DNA of 13,864 bases, taken from assembly GCA_964385305.1 (NCBI GenBank), contig CAYLOP010000081.1, forward strand, positions 1 to 13,864, read 5' to 3'. Below are positions 7,404-13,864 of this stretch, one piece after another. Under the pieces are notes generated by a model. That model had not been told where the DNA came from. It was given only the letters and a program-made list of their open reading frames with translations, and made no database searches. Made by a program: the position numbers and the translations under genes. How positions within the stretch are numbered: the first letter of the stretch is position 1; the number at the start of each line of letters is the position of its first letter. The DNA is from CAYLOP01 sp964385305. Its GTDB lineage: Bacteria > Chloroflexota > Anaerolineae > Anaerolineales > E44-bin32.

Positions 7404-8045
7404 ATGAAAACCGACTTCTTGATCATCCGGCATGGTGAGACGGAATGGAATCGCGAAACGATCTTTCGAGGTGTCTATGATATTCCCTTGAACGAAGTCG
7501 GCCGGCAGCAGGCGCGCCTGGCGGCTGGTGCGTTGAAGCAGGAGCAGATCGACACCGCCTACACCAGCCCGCTCTCCCGTGCCGCTGAGACCGCCGCGAT
7601 CGTCCTCGAACACCATGGATTAACGGCGACGTCTTCCAACGGCTTGACCGATTTCAACTACGGTGACTGGACGGGACTGCGCGACGACGTCGTAGCCAAA
7701 CGTTGGCCGCATGAGCACGCGCAGTGGAAGGGAAAACCCCACACCCTGCGCGTCCCCGGTGGGGACACGCTGGACGAGGTCTTCCAGCGTGCTTTCGGAG
7801 CATTGGAGGCGATCGCTGCGGAACATGACGGTCAGACCGTGGCACTTTTCGCACACCGTGTTGTGAACAAGCTGCTCGTACTCGGTGCACTGGGCCTGAG
7901 TTTGGACCGCTTCCCATTCATTCTGCAGGGCAACTGCTGCATCAACCACTTCGTACGCACGGATGATGGTTATCTCATTGAACGCCTCAACGACACGAGT
8001 CATATCCGCAATGCGGGTGCAGCGTTGATCGAAGCTGACTTCTGA
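7404..8045 (+). CDS. histidine phosphatase (phosphoglycerate mutase-like family)
   Basis: 213-residue cytoplasmic enzyme of the branch-1 histidine phosphatase superfamily, which removes or moves phosphate through a phospho-histidine. The signature RHGETEWN opens the protein, with R9 and nucleophile H10. R59 in TSPLSRAAET and H151 in FAHRVVNK complete the usual phosphate pocket. The general-acid position, usually Glu in the LxEixFG motif, is Asp here (LTDFNYGDW, D83), a conservative change. Length is normal for the family. Substrate cannot be read from sequence: cobalamin-pathway phosphatases, acid phosphatases and sugar-phosphate phosphatases all share this form, and no pathway neighbour helps. 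ATG 7404 has GAGG eight bases upstream. Confidence 0.9.
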   Translation: MKTDFLIIRHGETEWNRETIFRGVYDIPLNEVGRQQARLAAGALKQEQIDTAYTSPLSRAAETAAIVLEHHGLTATSSNGLTDFNYGDWTGLRDDVVAKRWPHEHAQWKGKPHTLRVPGGDTLDEVFQRAFGALEAIAAEHDGQTVALFAHRVVNKLLVLGALGLSLDRFPFILQGNCCINHFVRTDDGYLIERLNDTSHIRNAGAALIEADF

Positions 8046-8192
8046 GGGAGCGAATGCATCCTTCCCCGGTGCCGTGATCCAATTTCAGATTGCAAATGCC
8101 ATTCGATCGTGATTTCCAAACTCATAAGCACTGTAAATCAGTCATGCCTGAGTTGTTGTTGAGTACATTCCTGAGATCCTACCTCTACAAGC

Positions 8193-8221
8193 TTGCAAGA
8201 ATTCCTATTTAAGTCTTTATT
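8193..8221 (+). promoter_or_regulatory. possible promoter for the EF-hand small gene
   Basis: TTGCAA (8193-8198), 17-base spacer, TTTATT (8216-8221); each hexamer matches four of six consensus bases. RNA would start near 8228, which fits translation from ATG 8248 and not from the TTG at 8222. Confidence 0.35.
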
Positions 8222-8247
8222 TTGGATCCGTCATATGAGAACGAACC

Positions 8248-8394
8248 ATGCACGATTCAACCTGGGAATTCGATTTCGATGGTGATGGGGACATGGATGA
8301 CGACGACTCATGGGGGGATGCTCTTTATGGAGTTCATGCGCGAGCAAGAGATACAATCCCAACCCCAGAAGAGGCCGCAGTGGTCGTCGGGTAG
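8248..8394 (+). CDS. small acidic protein with single EF-hand loop, possibly frameshifted onward to 8473
   Basis: A 48-codon frame whose residues 9-20 (DFDGDGDMDDDD) match the calcium-binding EF-hand loop: Asp at 1, 3 and 5, Gly at 6, hydrophobic at 8, acidic at 12. The frame stops at GGG-TAG (8392-8394). Reading one base ahead from that point gives RQSVGEWVLGLVIIASLL and ends at TAG 8471-8473, adding one likely membrane helix for a total near 74 residues. The break may be a true +1 frameshift, a mutation or an assembly indel. Ribosome binding site is weak. The 8222 TTG frame alone would encode a shadow of the acidic part. Function unknown; calcium binding is inferred from the loop only. Confidence 0.45.
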   Translation: MHDSTWEFDFDGDGDMDDDDSWGDALYGVHARARDTIPTPEEAAVVVG

Positions 8395-8471
8395 ACAATC
8401 TGTTGGCGAATGGGTTTTGGGACTTGTAATCATTGCTTCATTGCTCGATTTTTTTTGTGTGCAAACAAACT

Positions 8472-8488
8472 AGGGGGTCAGCTCCCCT
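8472..8488 (-). terminator. candidate terminator after the ICMT-like gene
   Basis: AGGGG (8472-8476) and CCCCT (8484-8488) form a 5-bp stem, six with a G-T pair. On the minus strand the stem is followed by AGTTTGTTTG, a moderately U-rich tail. It lies about 90 bases beyond the stop at 8580. Short stem, so weak evidence. Confidence 0.35.
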
Positions 8489-8579
8489 CGGTGCCCGCAA
8501 GGATATAGGCTTATATGCATCCCGCCTTTCCTTGTGGCTATGCGCAACTGAGACGGGTAGGTTTCACCACATCCCCCAC

Positions 8580-9311
8580 TTACCAAACCTTAGGCAGAAG
8601 CCGGTAGTGAACTTGCTCCGTATAATCCGAGTAGCCCGCTAACTCCTGTTGAAGCGTGTGATCCTCCAGCGCAGTGCGCAGCACATAGCCGGCGACACCG
8701 ATGAGAGATGGAATGCCAGCCCACCATGATCCCAGCAGGAGCGGCGTGCCCAGAAAGGCGAGGATCGCGCCGGCGTAGCCCGGATGACGGATGATCCGGT
8801 AAGGTCCCCCCATGGCCACCGTGTGGCCGCGCTCCTCCTGGATACGGACCACCTCCGAGAAGTACGCATTCGAGACCATCGCCCAAAGGAACAGCCCATA
8901 GCCCAAGACTGCAAATATTGTCCCGAGAAGATGAATCGCTAGTGGCTTCGGGGGCGACCAGGCGTAGCGGAGATCCAGACCAGCCACGATCCAGGCAGTT
9001 ACGGGAAAGATCCCACCAGCGAAAGCGGCAAGCCAACGGTCCCAAGATTTTGCGCCGCTTTGCCGCAATCCACCAGCCCGCTCGACGAGTAGGTCTGGGC
9101 AGATGGGCACTAATAGCACGACATGGCCGGCGAGGAAAAGTCCCGTTAAACCCAAGTAAACCCACCCCCACAGCCAGTTTAAACGACCGGCCGCGAGCGA
9201 TAGCAACGCGCCGTATCCAACAAGTCCCAGCACCGACTGGAGACACCATTTCAGGATCGTGTGACGATCCGCCTTGGTCAATCCTGCCTTCTTGGTAGCG
9301 GTGTCCGTCAT
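8580..9311 (-). CDS. isoprenylcysteine carboxyl methyltransferase (ICMT)/PEMT-like membrane methyltransferase
   Basis: 243-residue polytopic membrane protein with about five or six hydrophobic segments. The C-terminal half carries the family core: GGPYRIIRHPGYAG (about 168-181) for S-adenosylmethionine binding, then LEDHTLQQEL and YSDYTEQVHYRLLP near the end, which match the conserved EE.L..fG..Y..Y...v.rllP pattern. In eukaryotes the family methylates prenylated cysteines; bacterial members act on unknown or lipid substrates, so only 'membrane SAM-dependent methyltransferase' is safe. ATG 9311 is chosen because GGGAGG lies six bases upstream; the longer frame from 9344 has no such site. It follows the M20 peptidase gene on the same strand, 178 bases away, probably as a separate unit. 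Confidence 0.85.
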   Translation of the reverse strand: MTDTATKKAGLTKADRHTILKWCLQSVLGLVGYGALLSLAAGRLNWLWGWVYLGLTGLFLAGHVVLLVPICPDLLVERAGGLRQSGAKSWDRWLAAFAGGIFPVTAWIVAGLDLRYAWSPPKPLAIHLLGTIFAVLGYGLFLWAMVSNAYFSEVVRIQEERGHTVAMGGPYRIIRHPGYAGAILAFLGTPLLLGSWWAGIPSLIGVAGYVLRTALEDHTLQQELAGYSDYTEQVHYRLLPKVW

Positions 9312-9489
9312 GCAGCACCTCCCAAAATCCCAATAATCCACCACCGATTGACCCGTATCCCATAAATCACTGGTTAGCCGGTTCCTTAGGCCACTCCCCA
9401 GTCTGCCACGGAGCGTGTCCGGTTGCCTGACGCTATCCTGATCTTTAACCCCCTCGTATCATGCGTCAACAACCTTTCCCCCCAACCCA

Positions 9490-10860
9490 TCACTCACTAC
9501 CCCCATACACGTAAAAGAAGTGGATCAGCGTCTCGGCGCCCTGCTGGAGCGTGGGCAAGTGGACGTGCTCATTCGGTCCATGTAAATTATCATCAGGGGA
9601 AGAGAAGCCGGTCAGCAGAGAATCGATCCCGAGCACCTGTTTCAGCCATACGGCGGCGGGGATTCCTCCTCCATCACGACTGAAGACGGGCGCCACCCCC
9701 CATACTTCCTCGAATGCCCGGCTCAAGGCTCGGACGGCAGGCGAGTCGCGTTCGGTGTACAACGGCGGGTAGCCACCGCCAAAATCAAGCTTCCAACGCA
9801 CCGTCGGCGGCGCCTGCTGCGCCACATAATGCCGCAACTTCTCATAGATCTCCTGGGGCTGTTGGTCAGCGACCAACCGGATTTTGATAACGGCGTGTGC
9901 TTCTGTGGGGATGACGCTCTTCTCCCGCTCGGTGTTGAAGTGTACAACGTTAATCGCGGGTCTGGCACCGATGCGTTCGATCGGGGTGAGCGAACGATCC
10001 CCCCACAACGCCGGCACACCCGCCTGCCCCAAAATCGTATCCTCATCGACCGGCACCTTGCGAAGCAGTTCCCGCTCCTCATCATCAAGCGGAGCCACCT
10101 TCTCATAGAAACCCGGGATCGTGATCCTGCCCTCCTCATCGTGCATGCCGGCGATCAAGTCGCATAGGGCATGGATCGGATTATGCACCACACCGCCAAA
10201 TAAGCCTGTATGAAGCGCTTGCGCCGGCCCGCTGATCCGCAGATCACAACGCATGTTGCCACGCAGCGAGTATACAACGCTGGGCACCCCGGGTGCCGCC
10301 ATCCCTGCATCCGGATTCAAACAGACGTCGCTCTGTAGTCGTGATTGATGCTCGCTAAGGAAAGCTTCCAGATGGCGAGGTGGATTCTCCTCCTCGCCCT
10401 CAAACAAGAACTTGAGGTTTAGCGGTGGAATACCTGTCGCGTGCAGCGCTTCCACCGCCGCCAGACACGCAATGATCTGCCCCTTCATATCGGAGGTGCC
10501 ACGGCCACGCAGATGCTCACCGATCACGACCGCCTGGAAGGGATCGCCGTCCCAATCCTCGATCGGCTCCACCTTCACCACATCGTAATGGCCATAGATC
10601 AAGACAGTGGGCTTATCCGCCCCCGCTCGCAAGTCTTCAGCGTAGACGACCGGATTACCACCCGTCGGCAGGATCACCACACCCTCAAGGCCTATCTCCG
10701 ATAACGTCTCGGCGAGCCATGCAGCCGCGCCTTGGATCCCTTCCGGATTCCCGCTCACGCCGGAGATGGAAGGGAAGGCGATAAAGGTATTGAGGCGCTC
10801 GAGCCAAGAAGGCCATCTCTCTCTCACAGTCCTAAGTGCAGCCTCTCGTGAATGCGTCAT
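9490..10860 (-). CDS. M20 family zinc metallopeptidase (dipeptidase/ArgE-DapE-CPG2 type)
   Basis: 456-residue cytoplasmic hydrolase, usually a di-zinc dipeptidase, aminoacylase or related amidase. Catalytic landmarks run in order: GHYDVV (H91 metal, D93), GRGTSDMKG (D124 bridging both metals), FEGEEE (E156 general base, E157 metal), NPDAG (D184) and NLHGPNEHVH (H427 metal). The lid/dimerisation domain between them contains GPAQALHTGLFGG, with H217 as the residue that reaches the partner active site. Length matches the roughly 450-residue dipeptidase branch. After the base, most relatives read IGS; here it is NPPRHL. ATG 10860 has AGGAGG four bases upstream. A TACAAT box on the minus strand at 10891-10896 could serve as its -10, but its -35 is poor. 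The true substrate is not predictable. Confidence 0.93.
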   Translation of the reverse strand: MTHSREAALRTVRERWPSWLERLNTFIAFPSISGVSGNPEGIQGAAAWLAETLSEIGLEGVVILPTGGNPVVYAEDLRAGADKPTVLIYGHYDVVKVEPIEDWDGDPFQAVVIGEHLRGRGTSDMKGQIIACLAAVEALHATGIPPLNLKFLFEGEEENPPRHLEAFLSEHQSRLQSDVCLNPDAGMAAPGVPSVVYSLRGNMRCDLRISGPAQALHTGLFGGVVHNPIHALCDLIAGMHDEEGRITIPGFYEKVAPLDDEERELLRKVPVDEDTILGQAGVPALWGDRSLTPIERIGARPAINVVHFNTEREKSVIPTEAHAVIKIRLVADQQPQEIYEKLRHYVAQQAPPTVRWKLDFGGGYPPLYTERDSPAVRALSRAFEEVWGVAPVFSRDGGGIPAAVWLKQVLGIDSLLTGFSSPDDNLHGPNEHVHLPTLQQGAETLIHFFYVYGGSE

Positions 10861-10983
10861 CGATCCTCCTTATCTACAGCCGACGGGCTTATTGTAACCC
10901 TTGCCCGCAGAAATAACCCTGATGATCTGATTCAATCGTTCTCTCACAAATCGCTTCAACCATATTTCAACGGTAGATGAGAT

Positions 10984-11012
10984 TTGTCCAGCCTTCTGTC
11001 CTTCGCTATAAT
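10984..11012 (+). promoter_or_regulatory. sigma70-type promoter for the lipoprotein hydrolase gene
   Basis: TTGTCC (10984-10989, four of six), exact 17-base spacer, perfect TATAAT (11007-11012). RNA would start near 11019, leaving a leader of about 116 bases before the ATG at 11135; I recognise no riboswitch in it. Confidence 0.65.
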
Positions 11013-11134
11013 CAGTAAATTCTTAATGGAGCCCATCCTTAGGATCCCATATCGGTAACCCATCGCCATCATCCCACGATGGTCTCGTGAGAGTGCCGTC
11101 GGTACACGTCTTATTTTTGCCCTGGAGGTACATC

Positions 11135-12148
11135 ATGAATCTAAATTTCCGACTACCTCTGCGCGGGATCAAGATCTTGAGCCTCGTACTCATCTTGATG
11201 GTCGTATTGGCTGGATGTAGGATCTCGACGGGGACCTTGCAGGTTGCCTCTCCGATCTCCCCACCTGTGGAAAAAGCAACCCCTAGCGAGCCAACTGCCT
11301 CCCATCCCACCGAAGCGCCTGAGCCTGCTGTAAAACCCTCTGAGCCAGCTTTGTCAGCCGAACCAAAGCGCATCGAGTTTGCCGCCTCCGATGGCAAAAA
11401 GCTGGTCGGCCACTACTTCCCAGCCGCCGTCAACCCTGCCCCGACAGTGATCTTGATGCACTGGGCGCGCGGAGATCAGCGCGACTGGCTTGCCATCGCG
11501 CCATGGCTGCAAAACCGGCCAGAAGCGCTGGCCGCAACACCGGATTGGGCAGACACCATCAGTCCTGGTTGTGGAACTCCATTCGGAGGACCCTGGCTGG
11601 ATCCAAGCTGGTTTCCTCCCTTGCCTGACGGCCTCTCCTATGGCGTGTTCATCTTTGACTTCAGGGACTTCTGCGAGAGTGAAGCCGGGCATAACAACTC
11701 CTCAGAGTGGGCGCTTGACGCTGCGGCGGCTTTCAAAACGGTGAAGGAACTCCCCGGCGTAGATCCGGCTCGGATTGCCGCCATCGGAGCGAGTATCGGG
11801 GCAGATGGCGCTTCTGACGGCTGTCTGTTGTATAATCAAGAAAGCAATACATGTTTGGGCGGATTCTCCCTCTCTCCTGGCGACTACCTGCAGGGTGTGC
11901 ACTTCCCCCTGAGCTATACGCAAGTAGTCCAGGAGCTTGAAGGACAGGAACCTCCCATCCCGGTATGGTGCCTTGCCGCTGAGAACGACACCCCTTCATG
12001 GAAGGTGTGCAACGCGGCAACGGGCGCGCTCTTCGAGCGTTACCTCTATGCCGGGGATGCGCACGGCATGATGCTAATCGTACCTGAGCTTGAACCCAAC
12101 CCCTTGGATCTGATCCTAGGGTTCTTGGAATTGGTTTTTGGGAATTAG
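11135..12148 (+). CDS. secreted lipoprotein alpha/beta hydrolase
   Basis: 337-residue exported hydrolase anchored by lipid. The signal peptide ends in lipobox VLAGC (cysteine 28), followed by a Pro/Ala/Glu-rich linker to about residue 75. The alpha/beta-hydrolase fold begins near RIEFAASDGKKLVGHYFP, with the oxyanion strand VILMHWARGD. The catalytic triad is readable: nucleophile S220 in GASIG, acid D285 in AENDTP, and H310 in GDAHGM. An insert of about 40 residues between core strands (rich in Trp, Pro and Cys) probably caps the active site. Paired cysteines suggest disulfides, fitting a life outside the cytoplasm. Closest style is dienelactone-hydrolase/esterase; substrate unknown. ATG 11135 has GGAGG six bases upstream, so the longer frame from 11087 is rejected. 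Own promoter and terminator make it a single-gene unit. Confidence 0.87.
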   Translation: MNLNFRLPLRGIKILSLVLILMVVLAGCRISTGTLQVASPISPPVEKATPSEPTASHPTEAPEPAVKPSEPALSAEPKRIEFAASDGKKLVGHYFPAAVNPAPTVILMHWARGDQRDWLAIAPWLQNRPEALAATPDWADTISPGCGTPFGGPWLDPSWFPPLPDGLSYGVFIFDFRDFCESEAGHNNSSEWALDAAAAFKTVKELPGVDPARIAAIGASIGADGASDGCLLYNQESNTCLGGFSLSPGDYLQGVHFPLSYTQVVQELEGQEPPIPVWCLAAENDTPSWKVCNAATGALFERYLYAGDAHGMMLIVPELEPNPLDLILGFLELVFGN

Positions 12149-12218
12149 TTAGAGGGAGCCCTGGCACAAGTCATACCAAATTGAGTCAGGGATGGCTTTT
12201 GGGAACACCCTCAACGTG

Positions 12219-12255
12219 AAGGCGCTCGTGGTTCGTCCCGGGCGCCTTTCGTTTT
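12219..12255 (+). terminator. rho-independent terminator of the lipoprotein hydrolase gene
   Basis: AAGGCGCTCG (12219-12228) pairs with CGGGCGCCTT (12239-12248) over 10 bp with one G-U pair and a 10-base loop, then TCGTTTT. It sits 70 bases after the stop. The opposite strand lacks a U-tail, so it chiefly serves the plus-strand gene, though it also separates the convergent MFS gene. Confidence 0.75.
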
Positions 12256-12277
12256 CACCCTCTTACAAAGCCACGTT

Positions 12278-13528
12278 TCAATCCAGTGAAACCTCGGCCA
12301 CTTCAGCAAGTTTAGCTTGAACCTGGCGGTGAAGCCATAGATACATGCTTACCGCCAAACTCCCCACGATACCAGCCGCCCACCATAGGGCACGCGGATC
12401 GGCGTTGTCTAGAATCAAACCGGCCAGCAGCGGGCCAACGGCATAGGGTATCCCACCGAAGAAACCGGCGATCGCCATGTAGCGCCCGCGCATGTCCTCC
12501 GGTGCGAAGCGTGCAACCAACGCCTGCCAGATGGGTGCGATCAGCATCTCGCCGATCGTGATGATCACCATCGCCAGCATAAACAAGCTGTAGATGGAGA
12601 CAAAGCCATACATCGCGAAACCGATCGTGTAGAGCGCAACACCACAGGCGATTATAAGCATCGGCGGTCTGCCCTCGATGCGGCGTGTGATCGGGAACTG
12701 GAAGAGCACCACCATGGCGGCATTTAGACTCAGAATTAAGCCATACCCCGCCTCCGGGATGCCATGCGTATCCCGCAGAAATACGCCCAGCGTGGTGTTC
12801 ATGTTCATATACACGAACCCGGTCAGAACGCCCGCCATCAAGAAGAGTATGAAGAGCGTATCGCGCAGGACACGTCCGTAGCCCCGGAATGTGGTCGCCA
12901 CACTTTCCCTGGGCGCGTCGGGCGCGCTTTCCGGCTTGGTTTCCGGCATCGCCCGCCAGACGATGATGGCGCTGATCAGGCTGATCACGGCGTCGGTGAT
13001 GAACAGGAGTAGGTAGGAGTGCGCGGCGATAAAGCCGCCGATGGCCGGTCCAATCGTGACCGAGAGGTTGAAGACAACGCGGATAATCCCGTACCCCTCG
13101 GCACGTTTCTCCTCTGGGAGCAGGTCGGCGACCATCGCCCCGCGTGCCGGACCGCCGGTCTCTGTGAAGATCCCTTCGATGAAAGCCAGGGTATAAAACG
13201 CCCCCATCGAATTCACCAAGCCCATAATCACGGTGCTGAACGAGGTGGAGATCAGGCTGAAGATCATCATGCCCTTGCGACCCATGCGATCGGTCAGCGC
13301 GCCACCGATGAAGGTGCCCACAAAACTCGATGTTGAAAACGCCGCGAAGAGCAGGCCGACCTCGGTCATCCCAACGCCGAACTTGCTCGTGAGGTAGAGG
13401 GCGAAGAAGGGGAAAAGCAGCGCGCCACCCAGCCGATCGATGAACGTCACACCAACCAGCGTCCAGAACGGACGTGGGTACTCCTGATAGACGCCACGAA
13501 GTCGCTCCTTTTGCATCTTAATCCACAT
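12278..13528 (-). CDS. MFS transporter, drug-efflux type (paralogue of the 6102-7358 gene)
   Basis: 416-residue, 12-segment major facilitator protein, probably an exporter. It shares FIDRLGG in segment 1, motif A GALTDRMGRK (76-85), GPARGAMVADLLPEEKR and the 14-residue block ARFAPEDMRGRYMA with the plus-strand transporter at 6102; the two look about half identical by eye along their whole length and so arose by duplication or belong to one expanded subfamily. ATG 13528 has GAGGGG seven bases upstream; an internal ATG four codons on is possible. An inverted repeat TGTGCA-N9-TGCACA lies 26-46 bases upstream, a place suited to a repressor of an efflux gene, but no regulator gene is adjacent. Substrate unknown. 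Confidence 0.92.
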   Translation of the reverse strand: MWIKMQKERLRGVYQEYPRPFWTLVGVTFIDRLGGALLFPFFALYLTSKFGVGMTEVGLLFAAFSTSSFVGTFIGGALTDRMGRKGMMIFSLISTSFSTVIMGLVNSMGAFYTLAFIEGIFTETGGPARGAMVADLLPEEKRAEGYGIIRVVFNLSVTIGPAIGGFIAAHSYLLLFITDAVISLISAIIVWRAMPETKPESAPDAPRESVATTFRGYGRVLRDTLFILFLMAGVLTGFVYMNMNTTLGVFLRDTHGIPEAGYGLILSLNAAMVVLFQFPITRRIEGRPPMLIIACGVALYTIGFAMYGFVSIYSLFMLAMVIITIGEMLIAPIWQALVARFAPEDMRGRYMAIAGFFGGIPYAVGPLLAGLILDNADPRALWWAAGIVGSLAVSMYLWLHRQVQAKLAEVAEVSLD

Positions 13529-13553
13529 CAGCCAACCCCTCTAACTCCTAACC

Positions 13554-13574
13554 TGTGCAGACAAATCATGCACA
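13554..13574. promoter_or_regulatory. operator-like inverted repeat upstream of MFS gene
   Basis: TGTGCA (13554-13559) and TGCACA (13569-13574) are perfect inverted arms with a nine-base spacer, 26-46 bases before the minus-strand ATG. The centre-to-centre distance of 15 bases is somewhat long for one helical turn, so this is a candidate only. Confidence 0.3.
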
Positions 13575-13705
13575 ACCTTTTCTATTACTACCCAGTATGC
13601 TGTGAGGTTCATTCCGCGAATATAGAATAAATAAGTTTGCATAACGCCTGCGACAAAGCGCCACGTTATCATAGATTCAGGGTAAGGTCGAGGGCGAGTA
13701 AATAG

Positions 13706-13795
13706 AACCACGCGCTTCGGTATCGGGCTTACAGAGGTGCGTGGTTACCTAGGAATCCGTGTCAGTGCCCGTCGCGCGTGAGACCGTGCGTGGTT
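13706..13795. repeat. GCGTGGTT repeats, one inverted and two direct
   Basis: AACCACGC at 13706-13713 is the inverse of GCGTGGTT at 13739-13746, and the longer GTGCGTGGTT occurs directly at 13737-13746 and 13786-13795. The first two can form an 8-bp stem with a 25-base loop. They lie in the gap between the MFS gene and the gene at the window edge; either a terminator-like structure or protein-binding sites. Confidence 0.45.
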
Positions 13796-13807
13796 GATCT
13801 CAGGTCT

Positions 13808-13864
13808 TCAAGATTGCTCCTCAACAGGAAATGCAATTTGCGTCTGCAACGCCTCCGGTGGGAT
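13808..13864 (-). CDS. probable C-terminal end of an unidentified protein
   Basis: The last 19 codons before the window edge are open on the minus strand and end in TGA at 13808-13810, reading IPPEALQTQIAFPVEEQS. The composition looks like the tail of a real protein, and a repeat/hairpin region follows it. Too short to identify, and chance is possible. Confidence 0.35.
   Translation of the reverse strand: MPPEALQTQIAFPVEEQS

Noticed and set aside
8590..9363. Long minus-strand frame overlapping the ICMT-like gene
   Set aside because: Its translation is Arg/Gly/Ser/Pro-rich without membrane segments, a GC-driven shadow; the other frame carries the methyltransferase motifs.
11019..11134. Possible riboswitch in the 116-base leader of the hydrolase gene
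   Set aside because: No recognised aptamer core or terminator/anti-terminator arrangement is visible; only very short stems.
11023..11397. Minus-strand frame opposite the start of the lipoprotein hydrolase gene
   Set aside because: It overlaps a well-supported promoter, signal peptide and lipobox on the plus strand and has no ribosome binding site or recognised domain.

Overview
The window looks like a scaffold piece from an uncultured Chloroflexota bacterium, most likely Anaerolineae-like. This is inferred from protein style, not from a marker gene: three lipoproteins with Thr/Pro- or Pro/Ala-rich linkers after the lipobox, an NBR1-type Ig-like domain, and an SH3-like 'CRYGP' module followed by a fibronectin-like tail, all typical of that group. 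GC content is moderate to high, genes are often monocistronic, and many starts have GGAGG-type ribosome binding sites.

Layout, left to right. 1-2315 (-): a DNA polymerase III alpha-subunit family gene whose C-terminal end lies outside the window; its polymerase aspartates are intact but its PHP domain has lost several metal ligands. 2520-3740 (-): a lipoprotein with an NBR1-like Ig domain and a LamG-like domain. 4075-4931: two small divergent helical proteins of unknown function, driven by back-to-back sigma70-type promoters whose -35 boxes overlap. 4981-5813 (-): an SH3-like lipoprotein interrupted by a 10-N assembly gap; collapsing the 4-base repeat that flanks the Ns restores one open frame. 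6102-8045 (+): an MFS transporter followed by a histidine phosphatase, perhaps one transcript. 8248-8473 (+): a small acidic protein with a canonical EF-hand loop, possibly joined by a +1 frameshift to a membrane segment. 8580-9311 (-): an isoprenylcysteine-methyltransferase-like membrane protein. 9490-10860 (-): an M20 metallopeptidase. 11135-12148 (+): a secreted lipoprotein alpha/beta hydrolase with a good promoter and a strong terminator. 12278-13528 (-): a second MFS transporter, clearly a paralogue of the first. 13808-13864 (-): probably the last codons of another gene.

There is no mobile element, CRISPR array, tRNA or rRNA that I can see. The genes do not form one pathway. The most common theme is the cell envelope: three lipoproteins, two exporters of one subfamily and a membrane methyltransferase. 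The best candidate for something undescribed is the divergent pair at 4075-4931 with its shared promoter. Second is the EF-hand/membrane micro-gene with its in-frame stop and +1 continuation.
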